A DNA stretch of 64,000 bases from Marinobacter similis (GTDB taxonomy: Bacteria; Pseudomonadota; Gammaproteobacteria; Pseudomonadales; Oleiphilaceae): the NCBI RefSeq assembly GCF_000830985.1, contig NZ_CP007151.1:186001-250000 (forward strand), written 5' to 3'. The position numbers and the translations under genes are program-made. Of the stretch, positions 51,443 to 61,828 are shown in pieces. Every line of letters starts with the position of its first letter. The stretch's first letter is position 1. Below the pieces are notes generated by a model, which saw nothing but the letters and a program-made list of their open reading frames with translations, ran no database searches and had not been told where the DNA came from.

Positions 51443-53515
51443 ATGAGCTACCAGGTACTTGCCCGAAAATGGCGCCCACGCACCTTTGAAGACATGGTGG
51501 GTCAGGAACACGTGCTGCAGGCGTTAATTCACGCGCTGGAGAGTCAGCGTCTGCACCATGCCTATCTTTTCACCGGAACCCGTGGTGTTGGTAAAACCAC
51601 CATCGGCCGGCTGCTGGCCCGGTGCCTGAATTGTGAAACTGGAATTACGCCCCGGCCCTGCGGTGAGTGTTCAAGCTGCACCGAGATCCAGGAAGGCCGA
51701 TTTGTCGACCTGATCGAAATTGACGCCGCCTCCCGGACTGGTGTCGATGATATGCGTGAGCTGACCGACAACGTTCAGTACGCGCCTACTCGCGGCCGCT
51801 ATAAGGTGTACCTCATTGACGAGGTTCACATGCTCACCAACCAGTCGTTCAACGCGTTCCTTAAAACGCTGGAAGAGCCCCCCGAACACGTCAAGTTCCT
51901 GCTGGCCACCACCGATCCGCAAAAACTGCCGGTAACGGTGTTGTCGCGCTGCTTGCAGTTTAATCTCAAGCGAATGACTCCCGAGCACATTGCCGGTCAC
52001 CTGAAATTCGTACTGGGCCAGGAACAGATTCCGTTTGAAGATCCTGCGCTGTGGCTGCTTGCGCGTGCAGCCGATGGCAGTATGCGCGATGCGCTGAGTC
52101 TTACCGATCAGGCGATTGCCTTTGGGAACCAGAAGCTTGCCGCCAGCGATGTCAGCAATATGCTGGGAACCATCGACCAGCGCGACATAGAGCGACTGGT
52201 CAGTGCCCTGGTTGAGCGGGATGGCCCGGGCCTGCTTTCAGAAATAAACCGAATTTCTGACTTTGCGCCGGACTACGGCAATATTCTCGCCGACCTGTTG
52301 TCACTGTTCCACCGGGTGACCATGGAGCAGGTAGTCCCTGGCAGCGCTGACAACGCGCTGGGGGATGCCGCTGAGGTTCAGGCCCTTGCCCGTCAGCTAA
52401 GCGCGGAAGACGCTCAGCTTTTCTACCAGGCTGCGTTGATGGGCCGGAAGGATCTGACGATTACACCGGACGCCAGAATGGGCTTTGAAATGACCCTGCT
52501 CAGAATGCTGGCATTTCGTCCCGGTGCTGATCGTCGCGAGCCGCCGGCCGTCAGTTCTTCCACCCCGACCGGTTCCAACGAGCCTCACGACGAACCCGAC
52601 CCCGCACGATCATCCAGTGCCGGAGCCGCGCAGCAGAGCGCTGAGCAGAACTCGGCGCCGGCCATCAGTGCTCCTGATCAAGCCGCTCCAGAGCCCGCCA
52701 CCGAGCCGTTGGCTGTCCAGCCCGGTCCGTCAGAGCAGAATGTAGAGCAGCAGGTTGAGCAGGTGGCTGCACCTGAGGCATCCCCTCATCCCGAAGCCCC
52801 TCAGTCCGAAACCCCTCAGCCTGACCAGCCAGAAAACCACCAAGGCGCTGCTGAGCCAGAGCCGCAGTCAGAGACCGGCTCGGAGTACCTCGCAGAAACA
52901 GCGCCTGAACCTGAGTCGTCGGATGATGCCTGGTTGGCCAGCCTTGACGCTCAAGCGCCCGATCTGGACTCCGCTGATCAGGATCCTGGATATGATCAAC
53001 CCCTGGCCACAAGCCCGGATACAGCGTCGGAGCCGGAGCAACAAACAGAGCCGCTTGAAGCGCCCAATGCAGAGCCCGTTTCGCTAGGCCCAGAGTCGGT
53101 TCCGCAACATGAACCGGGCACTGAGGGTGAGTTTGTCTGGGAACGGGATTTTCGTTCACTGGAAATAGTCGGTATGCCTGGGAATCTTGCCAGTCACGGG
53201 GCCTTGGCCTGGGACGGTAACACCGTGGTACTGACCATTGACGATGGCCACGCGCGTTTGCTCAACGCCCGCCATGAAGAAAAAATCCTGGTCGGGTTGA
53301 GAAGTCGGTTTGGCGATGCCACTGAATTAAAGGTGGAACCGGGCAATCCCGGGCCTCATACGCCGGCCGCCTACGAAGAGCGCCAACGTAAGGCGCGTCA
53401 GCAAGCGGCTGAAGAGGCAATTCGCAAGGATCCGTCAGTGCAGTCCATCGTTGAACGATTTGAGGCACGGGTAGTCGAAGACAGTATCCGGCCAATTGAG
53501 ACAAGCAGGAGATAG
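51443..53515 (+). CDS. dnaX: DNA polymerase III subunit tau/gamma
   Basis: Clamp-loader ATPase of 690 residues. The ATG at 51443 is chosen because MSYQVLARKWRPRTFEDMVG is the invariant start; the longer open frame upstream runs through ffs. Walker A is GTRGVGKTT, the zinc cysteines are CLNC and PCGECSSC, Walker B is LIDEVHML and sensor 1 is TTDPQKLPVTVLSRC. A Pro/Glu/Gln-rich linker (about 390-600) leads to the tau-specific C-terminal domain (FVWERDFRSLEIVGMPGNLA). It is uninterrupted. ybaB follows within five bases. Confidence 0.98.
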   Translation: MSYQVLARKWRPRTFEDMVGQEHVLQALIHALESQRLHHAYLFTGTRGVGKTTIGRLLARCLNCETGITPRPCGECSSCTEIQEGRFVDLIEIDAASRTGVDDMRELTDNVQYAPTRGRYKVYLIDEVHMLTNQSFNAFLKTLEEPPEHVKFLLATTDPQKLPVTVLSRCLQFNLKRMTPEHIAGHLKFVLGQEQIPFEDPALWLLARAADGSMRDALSLTDQAIAFGNQKLAASDVSNMLGTIDQRDIERLVSALVERDGPGLLSEINRISDFAPDYGNILADLLSLFHRVTMEQVVPGSADNALGDAAEVQALARQLSAEDAQLFYQAALMGRKDLTITPDARMGFEMTLLRMLAFRPGADRREPPAVSSSTPTGSNEPHDEPDPARSSSAGAAQQSAEQNSAPAISAPDQAAPEPATEPLAVQPGPSEQNVEQQVEQVAAPEASPHPEAPQSETPQPDQPENHQGAAEPEPQSETGSEYLAETAPEPESSDDAWLASLDAQAPDLDSADQDPGYDQPLATSPDTASEPEQQTEPLEAPNAEPVSLGPESVPQHEPGTEGEFVWERDFRSLEIVGMPGNLASHGALAWDGNTVVLTIDDGHARLLNARHEEKILVGLRSRFGDATELKVEPGNPGPHTPAAYEERQRKARQQAAEEAIRKDPSVQSIVERFEARVVEDSIRPIETSRR

Positions 53516-53519
53516 CGAC

Positions 53520-53842
53520 ATGATGAACAATATGGGCGACATGATGAAAAAAGCCAGAAGATGCAGGAAGAAATGCAGAAGGCCCAGGAAGAAATCGCCA
53601 AAGCGGAAGTGACTGGCGAGTCTGGCGCTGGTCTGGTTAAAGTCACCATGAATGGTCGTCACGACGTTCGTCAGGTGCAGATTGATCCTTCGCTGATGAC
53701 AGAAGAAAAGGAAATTCTTGAAGACCTGTTGGCAGCCGCCGTGAACGATGCGGTGCGTCGGGTTGAAGCGAATCAGAAAGAAAAAATGTCCGGGATGATG
53801 TCGGGCATGGGCATGCCTCCGGGCTTCAAGATGCCGTTCTGA
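53520..53842 (+). CDS. ybaB: YbaB/EbfC nucleoid-associated protein (one frameshift)
   Basis: DNA-binding protein of 107 residues after repair. One C is missing near 53555, restoring [20 protein letters not shown]; the remainder [36 protein letters not shown] and PGFKMPF is canonical. Its length and place between dnaX and recR are those of the family, which makes a real pseudogene very unlikely. Confidence 0.95.
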
Positions 53843-53880
53843 GATCGGATCATTCCCTGAACTGAATTTGAGGACGTTTC

Positions 53881-54481
53881 ATGGCATTCAGCCACTGGTT
53901 GACGAACTGGTCGAGTCGCTCAGGTGTTTGCCCGGTGTCGGTCAGAAAACCGCCCAGCGCATGGCATTCCACCTTTTGGAGCGGGGACGCTCCGGTGGCA
54001 GTCGTTTATCCGATGCCCTGAGCAACGCCATGACCGGCGTCCGCCGGTGCAACAGCTGCCAGAATTTCGCAGACACTGAAGTCTGCGGGATCTGCGACAA
54101 CGGCGCCCGCCGCACCGGTACCCTGTGTGTCGTTGAAAGCCCTTCAGACCTGCTGGCCATCGAGCAGGCGGGCGACTACCGCGGTGGTTACTTCGTGCTC
54201 ATGGGGCACCTGTCTCCCATCGACGGCGTTGGCCTGAAGAGATCGGTATTGAGCGCTTGCTGGAGCGGGTTAACCAGGAAGGGGTCACCGAACTTATCCT
54301 CGCGACCAATCCGACGGTGGAAGGTGAGGCAACAGCGCACTACATTGCCGATCGTCTGGATGGCCGCGATATCCTGATCACTCGTTTGGCCCACGGTATA
54401 CCGGTGGGTGGCGAACTGGGTTATGTCGACGGTTTCACGCTGACTCATGCCTTCCGCGGTCGAAAGCCGCTCTCCGAATAA
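53881..54481 (+). CDS. recR: Recombination protein RecR (two frameshifts)
   Basis: RecFOR pathway protein, 200 residues after repair, the normal length. Bases are missing near 53892 (restoring [20 protein letters not shown]) and near 54233 (restoring [17 protein letters not shown]). It has the HhH region [18 protein letters not shown], zinc finger [16 protein letters not shown] and Toprim domain ([20 protein letters not shown]). The ATG at 53881 follows GAGGACG. Confidence 0.95.
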
Positions 54482-54500
54482 ACCATCACCAGGTTCCCTT

Positions 54501-55648
54501 ATGACATCTGCAAGCCCGGCTGTTGAAGTCCCGCCAGCCCCTGACAGGATTCACTGGATTACTGAGCCGTCGGCACTGGACGAATGGCTGGAGGGGCTCG
54601 GGGATACCCTGCTGGCTCTGGATACGGAGTTCGAGCGGGTAAACACCTTTTACCCGATCCCAGGCTGGTGCAGCTCGGTTACGATGACAACTACTGTCTG
54701 GTGGACCCCAACGTGGCCGAAGCGTCGGTACGGTTCAAAGAGTTGCTGGCGGACCCGCAGACACCCAAGCTGCTGTACGCCATGAGTGAAGACCTTGAGC
54801 TGTTCAGGCACTGGCTGGGCATTTTGCCGAAGGGTGTTATCGATCTTCAGATTGGTGCAGCTCTGGCTGGTGCCGGTTTTTCCCTCGGCTATGCCCGGCT
54901 GGTCGAAAGCCTGTTTGGCGAAACACTCGACAAGTCCGTGACGCGCTCAGACTGGCTGGCCAGGCCGCTGAGCGAAGCCCAGCAGCGCTACGCCGTGGAC
55001 GACATTCGCTTTCTCGAGCCTATGTACCAGTGGTTGCTCACAGGGCTGAGGGAAAGGGGGTTGGTGTACGCCTTGAGCGAAGAGTCCAGCCGGTTCGCCG
55101 ATGAGCTGGCAGCGCAGGACAATCCCGAGGATCACTATCTTAAGTTGCGGGGCGGCTGGGCCTTAAGTCCCCAGCAGCAAGCCGTTCTTCGTGAATTGGC
55201 CCGGTGGCGCGAACAGGAATGCCAGCGTCAGGACCGGCCCCGGAATCGGGTCTTTGCCGATGCCCTGTTGATTGCGGTGGCAGAACAGATGCCTGAATCC
55301 CGCGCAGCGTTGTCTAACATTCAGGGTGTACCATCCGGCGCTGTTCGTCGCTATGGCGATGTGTTGCTGCAACTTGTTGAGGTGGGCCGTACAGCGGATA
55401 ATTCCAACCTTGAGCGCATTGCACCGCCACTGACGAGAGACCAGCAGGCCTTCTTCAAGACATTAAAGCGCCAATTTAAAAGCGCGGCTGAAGCTGCTGA
55501 TATTCCGATAGCAATTCTGGCGCCAAGAAAGCGCCTCGAGAAAGTTGTCCAGCAACGGAGTCTGGCTGGGCACGTCTTTTTTCAGGGATGGCGAGAACAG
55601 ATCCTGGCACCGGTCCGGGCGGATATTGAGGAATTGCTGAGATCATGA
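54501..55648 (+). CDS. rnd: Ribonuclease D (one frameshift)
   Basis: DEDDy exonuclease of 382 residues for tRNA 3' processing. ExoI is LLALDTEFERVNTFYP, and AMSEDLELFRHWLG and YAVDDIRFLEPMY supply the other acidic residues. An HRDC domain follows (about 210-290). One G is missing near 54663, restoring PGLVQLGYDD. The ATG at 54501 gives MTSASPAVEVPPAPDRI. The stop overlaps the ycgL start. Confidence 0.94.
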
Positions 55649-55938
55649 AAGAAAGAGAATTTGTGTCTGTATTTCGCAGCAGCAAAAAGCGGGATACCTA
55701 TCTTTTTGTACGTCGCGGTCTGGATTGGAATGAACTGCCGGAAAGTCTGAGAACGGTGTTCGGCCAACCGGTACACTCCATGGACCTGATTCTGACGCCG
55801 TCTCGAAAGCTAGCCCGGACCACGGGTAAACAGGTACTTGCAGCGCTTGAAGAGAAAGACTTCTTCCTGCAGATGCCGGAAGAGCAGGACGGTTACGTCG
55901 TAGACTTCAAGAAGAAGATAGAGCCTCGCGATTCATGA
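55645..55938 (+). CDS. ycgL: YcgL domain protein
   Basis: Small cytoplasmic protein of 97 residues. KKRDTYLFVRRGLDWNELPE and LRTVFGQPVHSMDLIL are YcgL family signatures. It overlaps rnd (ATGA) and ycgN (ATGA), the conserved order of gammaproteobacteria. Its biochemical function is not established. Confidence 0.93.
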   Translation: MKEREFVSVFRSSKKRDTYLFVRRGLDWNELPESLRTVFGQPVHSMDLILTPSRKLARTTGKQVLAALEEKDFFLQMPEEQDGYVVDFKKKIEPRDS

Positions 55939-56380
55939 TTGCGCAGATTCCCTTCTGGCAGCGAAAACGCCTTGACGAAATGACCCTGGCGGAATGGGAA
56001 TCCCTGTGTGACGGCTGCGGTAAATGTTGCCTCAATAAACTCCAGGATGAGGACACTGACGAGGTCTACCACACCGACCTGGTGTGTCGTTACATGGATC
56101 AGCAGAGCTGTCGCTGCACAGTTTACTCCGAGCGGCTGAAGAAAGTGCCGGGCTGCACCGTACTGACATCCGATACGGTAAACGACTACCATTGGCTGCC
56201 CCAGACCTGCGCCTATCGCACCCTGGCTGAAGGCCGCCCGCTTGCAGACTGGCATCCATTAAGAAGCGGCGATCCAGCGACGGTGCATCAGGCAGGGGTT
56301 TCGATTCGCGACAAGGTCGTCTCGGAAGCCAGGTGCCTGAGGATCAATGGGAAGAACACATCATTCATTGGATACTTTAA
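55935..56380 (+). CDS. ycgN: YcgN, UPF0260 / YkgJ-like cysteine-cluster protein (one frameshift)
   Basis: Protein of 148 residues after repair, with a metal-binding cysteine cluster: CDGCGKCCLNKLQ, CRYMDQQSCRCTVY and VPGCTVLT. One G is missing near 56332; repair gives SEARVPEDQWEEHIIHWIL and a stop at 56378, overlapping the next ATG. Without repair a false 26-residue tail results. Function unknown. Confidence 0.93.
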
Positions 56381-56723
56381 TGATCGATACTGACGCACAA
56401 GTGGCCTACGGGATTTTCTGGTCTGCCTACGCAATTGCCTTCGTTGTGTTCTTTTACATGATGAAGCAGCTGTTCCGATACCTTCCCCTGTACGGCGTTA
56501 GAACGCTGTTGTCCGCTGCGCTGGTGGCGTTACTGCTTACCCCGGTGGAGTCTCCGGAACTTGCAGACTGGTGGATTCCGGCGTGGCTGTACGGCGGCTA
56601 TGAATTGGTACTTGGGGAAACGGAGGCCGCTGGCCGGGCTCTGTTCAATCTCGCATTGCCGGTCTGGTGATGCTACTGGTATGGATACTGGATCTCGTCC
56701 GCTACCGTCTGGTTCGACGCTAG
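56380..56723 (+). CDS. Small membrane protein (one frameshift)
   Basis: Protein of about 114 residues after repair, with three or four membrane helices (YGIFWSAYAIAFVVFFYMM, LLSAALVALLL, ALPVLVMLLVWILDLV). The missing base near 56664 extends the frame to the TAG at 56721. Its start overlaps the ycgN stop (TAATG), so it belongs to that operon. I do not recognise a named family. Its position before the VWA gene suggests a link to that module, but this is conjecture. Confidence 0.7.
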
Positions 56724-56766
56724 CAGAGGGGCCAACAACAATACGGATGATGCCTTGAACGCGACT

Positions 56767-58876
56767 ATGCCCAGATTTCACACGTTGATGTTGGTTATTG
56801 CCTTTTTACTGCAGACGGTGCTCCCGACAGCGGCGCAGGCTCAGCAAGCCCCGGAGCTGGTCCTTGCTGACAAATCCGATGTCAGGATCATTGTGGACAT
56901 TTCCGGGTCGATGAAAAACAACGACCCTGAAAACTTGCGTCAGCCGGCGGTCAGGTTGCTGGCTGAGATGCTGCCCTCTGGTTCGACCGCAGGGCTCTGG
57001 ACCTTCGGGCAGTATGTCAACATGCTCGTGCCTCATCGGGAGGTCACCGAGCAGTGGCGGGCCGTGGCTCGGGAAAAGTCGGCTCAGATCAATTCGGTGG
57101 CCTCAGAACCAACCTCGGCAAGGCTATCGAGGTGGCCGGTGACGGCTACTACACGGGTGGTGTTCTCGAAAACACCCACTTCATTTTGCTGACTGATGGC
57201 AAGGTCGATGTGTCGCAAGATACTGGCAAAAATCAGCAAGAAGAACGCCGAATTCTCGAGACTCTTGTTCCTGAATTGGCCGAACAGGGCGCCACCTTTC
57301 ATCCCATTGCGCTCTCCGCCGAAGCAGACTCCGAATTCCTGAGACAACTGGCCCTTCAATCCGGTGGCCGTCTTCAGGTTGCGGATACCGCCGAGGCTCT
57401 CAGTCGAGCATTTCTGGAAGCATTGAATGCAGCGGTCCCGCAGGAACAGATTCCCATCGAAGGGGATGGCTTTACCGTCGATGAAGGCGTCTCCGAGTTC
57501 ACCGCACTGGTTTTCTGGGGCGAACAGGAAACACGGGATACGCGGAAACTGAAACTTGAGAAGCCCGATGGCAGCTCGGTGGCGCTTACGAGCCTCCCGG
57601 AAAACGTGCGTTGGAACCGAGAAGCGGGTTATGACTTGATGACCATCACCGAGCCAATGGCAGGCCGGTGGCGTATTGAAGGTGAGTTGGGTGAGGGCAG
57701 TCGCGTGACTGTCGTCAGTGATCTGCGAATGGCGGTTAGTCCGGTACCCGCAAGGTTTTCCGAAGAAACACCTATTGATCTGAATATCGCGTTCTATGAG
57801 GAAGGCGAAAAGATTACCGACCCGGATTTTTTGCGGGTTCTTGATATCAAAGTCAGTGTGATTTCCGAGGATGGCCGAAGTGGTACCAAGGACCTATCGG
57901 CAGAGCCCCCGGTAGATGGGATGTTCACTGACACCATTGGTCGGCTACCCGATGATGGGGTGTACCAGATCGAGGTAGTTGCCGATGGGCAGACCTTCGG
58001 TCGGAAATTCAGCACAACCACCGTGTTCACGGCCGTCTCGCCGGCGCAGGACCAGCCTACAGGTGATGTGGCAGCTGATGCGGAAGAAGCCGAAGTTGCG
58101 GTAACCGAGGAAGCCGAAGCTGGATCCCAGCCGGAGCCCATGCCCGGAGAGTCAACGCCCGAGCCGGATTCGGTGACAGAGCCCGCAAGCGTTAATGATA
58201 TTAGCAGTCCAATTGACGTCAGTGAGGTTGAAACGCCAGAGATTTCCGAAGCTCCGAAGACGGAAGTCGAGCCGACAGACGCCGGAGACGCTGCTGATAG
58301 CAATCAAAGCACGTCACCGATGCCCATGTGGGTGTTTGGCGCTGGTGCTGGCGGCGTTGGCCTGATGGCCCTCGTGTGGCTGGCCTTGAGGAAAAAGCAG
58401 GCCAAAGCTCCGAAGATACTGATTCTGCTGAGGCGAACGAACCCGTGCCGTTGGTATCTGAAGAGCCTGAGGCGTCGGAAGAAGAACTGGAAGAAGAACT
58501 GGAAGAGGAGCCGGAAGCGGCCGTTGCCAGCGAGGTTGAAGACGAAGAGGCCTCTGATGACATTCCTGAGGTAACGGAAGAACTGGACACTGCGAACGAT
58601 CCCGCAACCCCAGAGACAGATGCCGATGAGGTGCCTGACGAGGAGATCCCGATCGCAGAGAGTGTGGTGCCGCAGAAAGCCGGCGATGAAGAAGAGAGTG
58701 AGGAACCGGTCGAGGAACCGATCCTGCAGGACGCCGAAAGTGATGAGGACGAATTTGGGCTTGATGACTTTGATCTGTCCGAATTCGACGATCTTCCAGG
58801 CCACAGTGATATTGATTCTGATCAATCGGATGACCAGCCCAAGCCTGACGCCGATGATCAGGACCAGAAAAAGTAA
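56767..58876 (+). CDS. Periplasmic VWA-domain protein with acidic cytoplasmic tail (two frameshifts)
   Basis: About 703 residues after repair. A signal peptide (LMLVIAFLLQTVLPTAAQAQ) precedes a VWA domain (about 35-225) with canonical MIDAS DISGSM. Then come a beta-rich region (about 235-430), a Pro/Glu/Thr linker, a membrane helix (WVFGAGAGGVGLMALVWLAL, about 540) and a tail of about 160 residues composed largely of Glu and Asp. Bases are missing near 57098 (restoring INSVGLRTNLGKAIEV) and near 58411 (restoring KQAKAPEDTDSAEANE). Both a signal peptide and a late membrane helix are present, so the VWA part faces the periplasm and the acidic tail the cytoplasm. It lies upstream of moxR-like and CoxE-like genes. 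Confidence 0.83.
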
Positions 58877-58894
58877 CCAACAGGAACTAACGCG

Positions 58895-59735
58895 ATGAAG
58901 TTTACCGGTACTGACAAGTACGTAGCCACCGATGACCTGCAAATGGCTGTGAATGCGGCGATTTCGCTCCAGCGTCCACTGCTGATCAAAGGCGAGCCCG
59001 GCACCGGCAAGACCTTGCTGGCGGAGGAAATGGCAGCCGCACTCGGCATGAAGCTGATTCCCTGGCACATCAAGTCGACCACCAAGGCCCAGCAGGGGCT
59101 TTATGAGTACGACGCGGTGTCCCGCCTCCGCGATTCCCAGCTTGGCGACGAAAAGGTCAAGGACATCAGCAACTACATCGTCAAAGGCAAACTGTGGGAA
59201 GCGTTCGATGCCGATGAGCAGGTCGTGCTGCTGATTGATGAAATCGACAAGGCCGACATTGAATTCCCGAACGACCTCCTGCTGGAACTGGATCGGATGG
59301 AATTCTATGTCTACGAGACCCAGCAGTTCGTGAGGGCCAAGCAGCGCCCGATCGTGGTGATCACCAGCAACAACGAAAAGGAACTGCCCGATGCGTTCCT
59401 GCGCCGGTGCTTCTTCCACTACATCAGCTTCCCGGATCACGAAACCATGCAGGACATCGTGGATGTTCACTTCCCGGGCCTGCAGCAGCAAATTGTCCGT
59501 GATGCCCTTGAAGTGTTCTTCGACGTGCGCAAGGTTCCTGCTGAAGAAAAAGCCGTCGACGTCCGAACTGATCGATTGGCTGAAACTGCTGATGGCGGAC
59601 GAGTTGTCTGCCAAAATGCTTCAAGAGAAAGACACCAGTTCAGCATTGCCGCCGTTGTACGGTGCTCTGGTCAAGAACGAGCAGGATGTTCACCTGCTGC
59701 AGAAGCTGGCCTTCATGGCCCGTCGTCGCAGCTGA
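58895..59735 (+). CDS. MoxR-family AAA+ ATPase (two missing bases)
   Basis: Cytoplasmic chaperone-like ATPase of 280 residues after repair. Walker A is GEPGTGKTLLAEEMA, Walker B VVLLIDEIDKAD, sensor 1 VVITSNNEKELPDAFLRRC. Near 59539-59542 the sequence CCTGCTGAAG should read CCTGGCCTGAAG (two bases lost), restoring VRKVPGLKKKPSTSELIDW. MoxR ATPases work with VWA proteins, here both neighbours. Eighteen bases separate it from the upstream VWA gene. Confidence 0.94.
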
Positions 59736-59757
59736 TACTCAGCAAGAGTCTCGTTTT

Positions 59758-60936
59758 ATGTTGATTGATTTTTTTCTCGAAGTGCGGCGTGCAAAGGTGC
59801 CCGCCAGCCTACGCGAGTTTCTCGACCTCCTGGAGGCGCTGCAGAATCGTCTGGCGTTTGCCGACATGGAGGAGTTCTATTATCTGGCACGCTTGTGCCT
59901 GGTAAAGGACGAGCGTCACTTCGATAAGTTTGATCGCGCGTTCAAGGCTTACTTTGAGGGTATCGAGAACCTTGAAGACCTGATGGAAATGCTGATTCCG
60001 GACGATTGGTTGCGTGCCGAATTCGAGAAGCATCTGTCCGAGGAAGACAAGGCGAAGATAGACACTCTGGGGGGACTTGAAGAGCTGATCGAGACCTTCA
60101 AGAAGCGCATGGAAGAGCAGAACGAACGCCATGCCGGTGGTAACAAGTGGATTGGAACCGGCGGAACCTCCCCGTTCGGTGCCGATGGTTACAACCCGGA
60201 AGGGTTCCGCATCGGCCAGAAGAACGGTCGCCACGGCAGTGCCGTCAAGGTGTGGGAAAAGCGTGCGTTCAAGGATCTTGATGACAGCATCACCCTCGGT
60301 ATTCGCAACATCAAAGTCGCACTGCGTCGCCTGCGCAAGTTCGCCCGCCAAGGTGCTGCAGACCAGCTCGATATGGACGATACCATTCGTTCAACTGCCC
60401 GAAATGCCGGTTATCTTGACCTGAAGATGGTTCCGGAACGGCACAATTCTGTGAAGGTTCTGATCTTCTTCGATGTGGGCGGCTCTATGGACCCACACGT
60501 GCGGGTTTGCGAAGAGCTGTTTTCGGCGGCCCGGCTCGAGTTCAAGCACATGGAGTATTTCTACTTCCATAACTTCGTCTACGAGAGTGTCTGGACCAAC
60601 AACATTCGGCGGATGAATGAGACGACGAGTACCTGGGATATCCTTCACAAGTATTCGCCGGACTACAAGGTAATCTTTGTGGGCGATGCAACCATGGCGC
60701 CCTATGAAATCTCCCACCCCGGTGGCTCGATAGAGCACTGGAATGAGGAAGCCGGCGCTACCTGGTTCCAGCGCATATCGGAGCATTTCCGCAAGGTAGT
60801 GTGGCTCAATCCGCTACCGGAAAGTTACTGGGGTAATGGCGGTTCTCTGGGCATGGCCAAGCAACTGGTGAATGATCACATGTATCCGCTCACCATCGAT
60901 GGTCTCGAATCGGCCATGAAGCATCTGAGTAAGTAA
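59758..60936 (+). CDS. CoxE-like VWA protein, MoxR partner
   Basis: Cytoplasmic protein of 392 residues. The ATG at 59758 begins MLIDFFLEVRRAKVPASLRE. A helical N-terminal part (about 1-190) is followed by a VWA domain (about 235-385). The MIDAS sequence reads FFDVGGSMDPHV, with Gly at the first serine position; the rest of the fold is present (VIFVGDATMAPYEI). No signal peptide. It pairs with the MoxR ATPase as in other MoxR-VWA modules that help metal-cofactor or complex assembly; the client here is unknown. Confidence 0.92.
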   Translation: MLIDFFLEVRRAKVPASLREFLDLLEALQNRLAFADMEEFYYLARLCLVKDERHFDKFDRAFKAYFEGIENLEDLMEMLIPDDWLRAEFEKHLSEEDKAKIDTLGGLEELIETFKKRMEEQNERHAGGNKWIGTGGTSPFGADGYNPEGFRIGQKNGRHGSAVKVWEKRAFKDLDDSITLGIRNIKVALRRLRKFARQGAADQLDMDDTIRSTARNAGYLDLKMVPERHNSVKVLIFFDVGGSMDPHVRVCEELFSAARLEFKHMEYFYFHNFVYESVWTNNIRRMNETTSTWDILHKYSPDYKVIFVGDATMAPYEISHPGGSIEHWNEEAGATWFQRISEHFRKVVWLNPLPESYWGNGGSLGMAKQLVNDHMYPLTIDGLESAMKHLSK

Positions 60937-60941
60937 AAAAA

Positions 60942-60965
60942 GCCGATGCGGTTGAGAGCATCGGC
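60942..60965 (+). terminator. Hairpin after CoxE-like gene
   Basis: An 8-bp stem (GCCGATGC / GCATCGGC) with an eight-base loop just after the stop at 60936. It has no T-tract, so on its own it is a weak terminator; the stronger one follows at 60981. Confidence 0.5.
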
Positions 60966-60980
60966 AAAGCTCGGCATATC

Positions 60981-61017
60981 AAGCGGGGGTGCCCTGAAAG
61001 GCGTCCCCGCTTTTTTC
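60981..61017 (+). terminator. Rho-independent terminator of the MoxR/VWA operon
   Basis: AAGCGGGG pairs with CCCCGCTT, extended inward by GTGCC/GGCGT, and is followed by TTTTTT. Confidence 0.9.
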
Positions 61018-61273
61018 TATACGCAAATTAAGGGCCACCAACAGAAAACGGCTATTAAACAGGCGGCTAACATAGCCAGCTGACTTACCTCCCTCTAGCG
61101 CTTCGATCGCCACTCCTGTCCCTGTTAAAAATTCCGACACCGTAAGTTTCATTTCTGGACTTTTCCAATTGGTGATCTGGATACCGTTCTTGCGAGTTAC
61201 CGAGTGTTACGCTTCCTGTCAGCGTGTAACAGGAAAAGGCCCTCACCAGGACGGCAGGAGGCAAAACGGCATT
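61018..61273. other. Intergenic region, no gene seen
   Basis: With the terminator just before it, 337 bases (60937-61273) lie between genes. I see no RNA gene or repeat. The plus-strand open frame that begins at 61169 is the unconfirmed upstream extension of the next gene. A ribosome-binding AGGAGG sits about 14 bases before the ATG at 61274 (CAGGAGGCAAAACGGC). Confidence 0.6.
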
Positions 61274-61822
61274 ATGTTCGGCACAAAACCAATAAGACAG
61301 CGCCGTCTACACCTAAAACTTGGATTGCTCCTCAGTTTCTACTTTTGTTTGCCATTGGTGCCGTCGTCAGCCCTTGGGTCAGACATCGACCATGCCATTG
61401 ACCAGCTCAGGGCCGCGGTTTCTGAACATTCTGCACGAGTTTTTGCTTTGGAACAGCGGCTGCTGCACCCGGCTGATAGTCACCTGTCAGTTTTCCTGAC
61501 GCTGGGTAGTCCGGATGCCCTGGGGCTTGATTCCGTTGAGCTGTTCGTCAATGGCAAACCGGTGGTGTCTCATTTGTACTCCGAGCGAGAGCAGGAGGCT
61601 TTGGAAGAAGGCGGGGTCCAGCAGCTGTTTATTGGCAATCTCCCCAACGGTAGCCATTATCTGAAAGCGGTAGTCACGGCTCGGTCAAGCAATGATCGCT
61701 TTCTGCGGAGGGAATCGAGCTACCGTTTTCAGAAGCGTCCGGGGAGTCTGCGGCTTCAGATGACTCTGGAAGCCAAAGCGCCGGAATTCGAACCTCATGT
61801 GTCGTTTCTTGAGTGGAAGTAA
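61274..61822 (+). CDS. Secreted protein of unknown function, upstream of TPR genes
   Basis: Protein of 182 residues from the ATG at 61274 (AGGAGG upstream). A signal peptide (LHLKLGLLLSFYFCLPLVPS, cleavage near residue 35) is followed by a helix (IDHAIDQLRAAVSEHSARV). The beta-rich domain has LGLDSVELFVNGKPVVSHLY and LFIGNLPNGSHYLKAVVTAR, which looks like an Ig-like/PEGA-type fold. Function is not recognisable. The context (TPR genes overlapping downstream) suggests an envelope complex. Confidence 0.75.
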   Translation: MFGTKPIRQRRLHLKLGLLLSFYFCLPLVPSSALGSDIDHAIDQLRAAVSEHSARVFALEQRLLHPADSHLSVFLTLGSPDALGLDSVELFVNGKPVVSHLYSEREQEALEEGGVQQLFIGNLPNGSHYLKAVVTARSSNDRFLRRESSYRFQKRPGSLRLQMTLEAKAPEFEPHVSFLEWK

Positions 61823-61828
61823 GCACCC

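Noticed and set aside
58304..59614. Minus-strand open frame of 436 codons
   Set aside because: It is antisense to the VWA and MoxR genes, whose plus-strand proteins have clear family motifs. It is His/Arg/Phe-rich in the manner of a shadow frame of acidic coding sequence.
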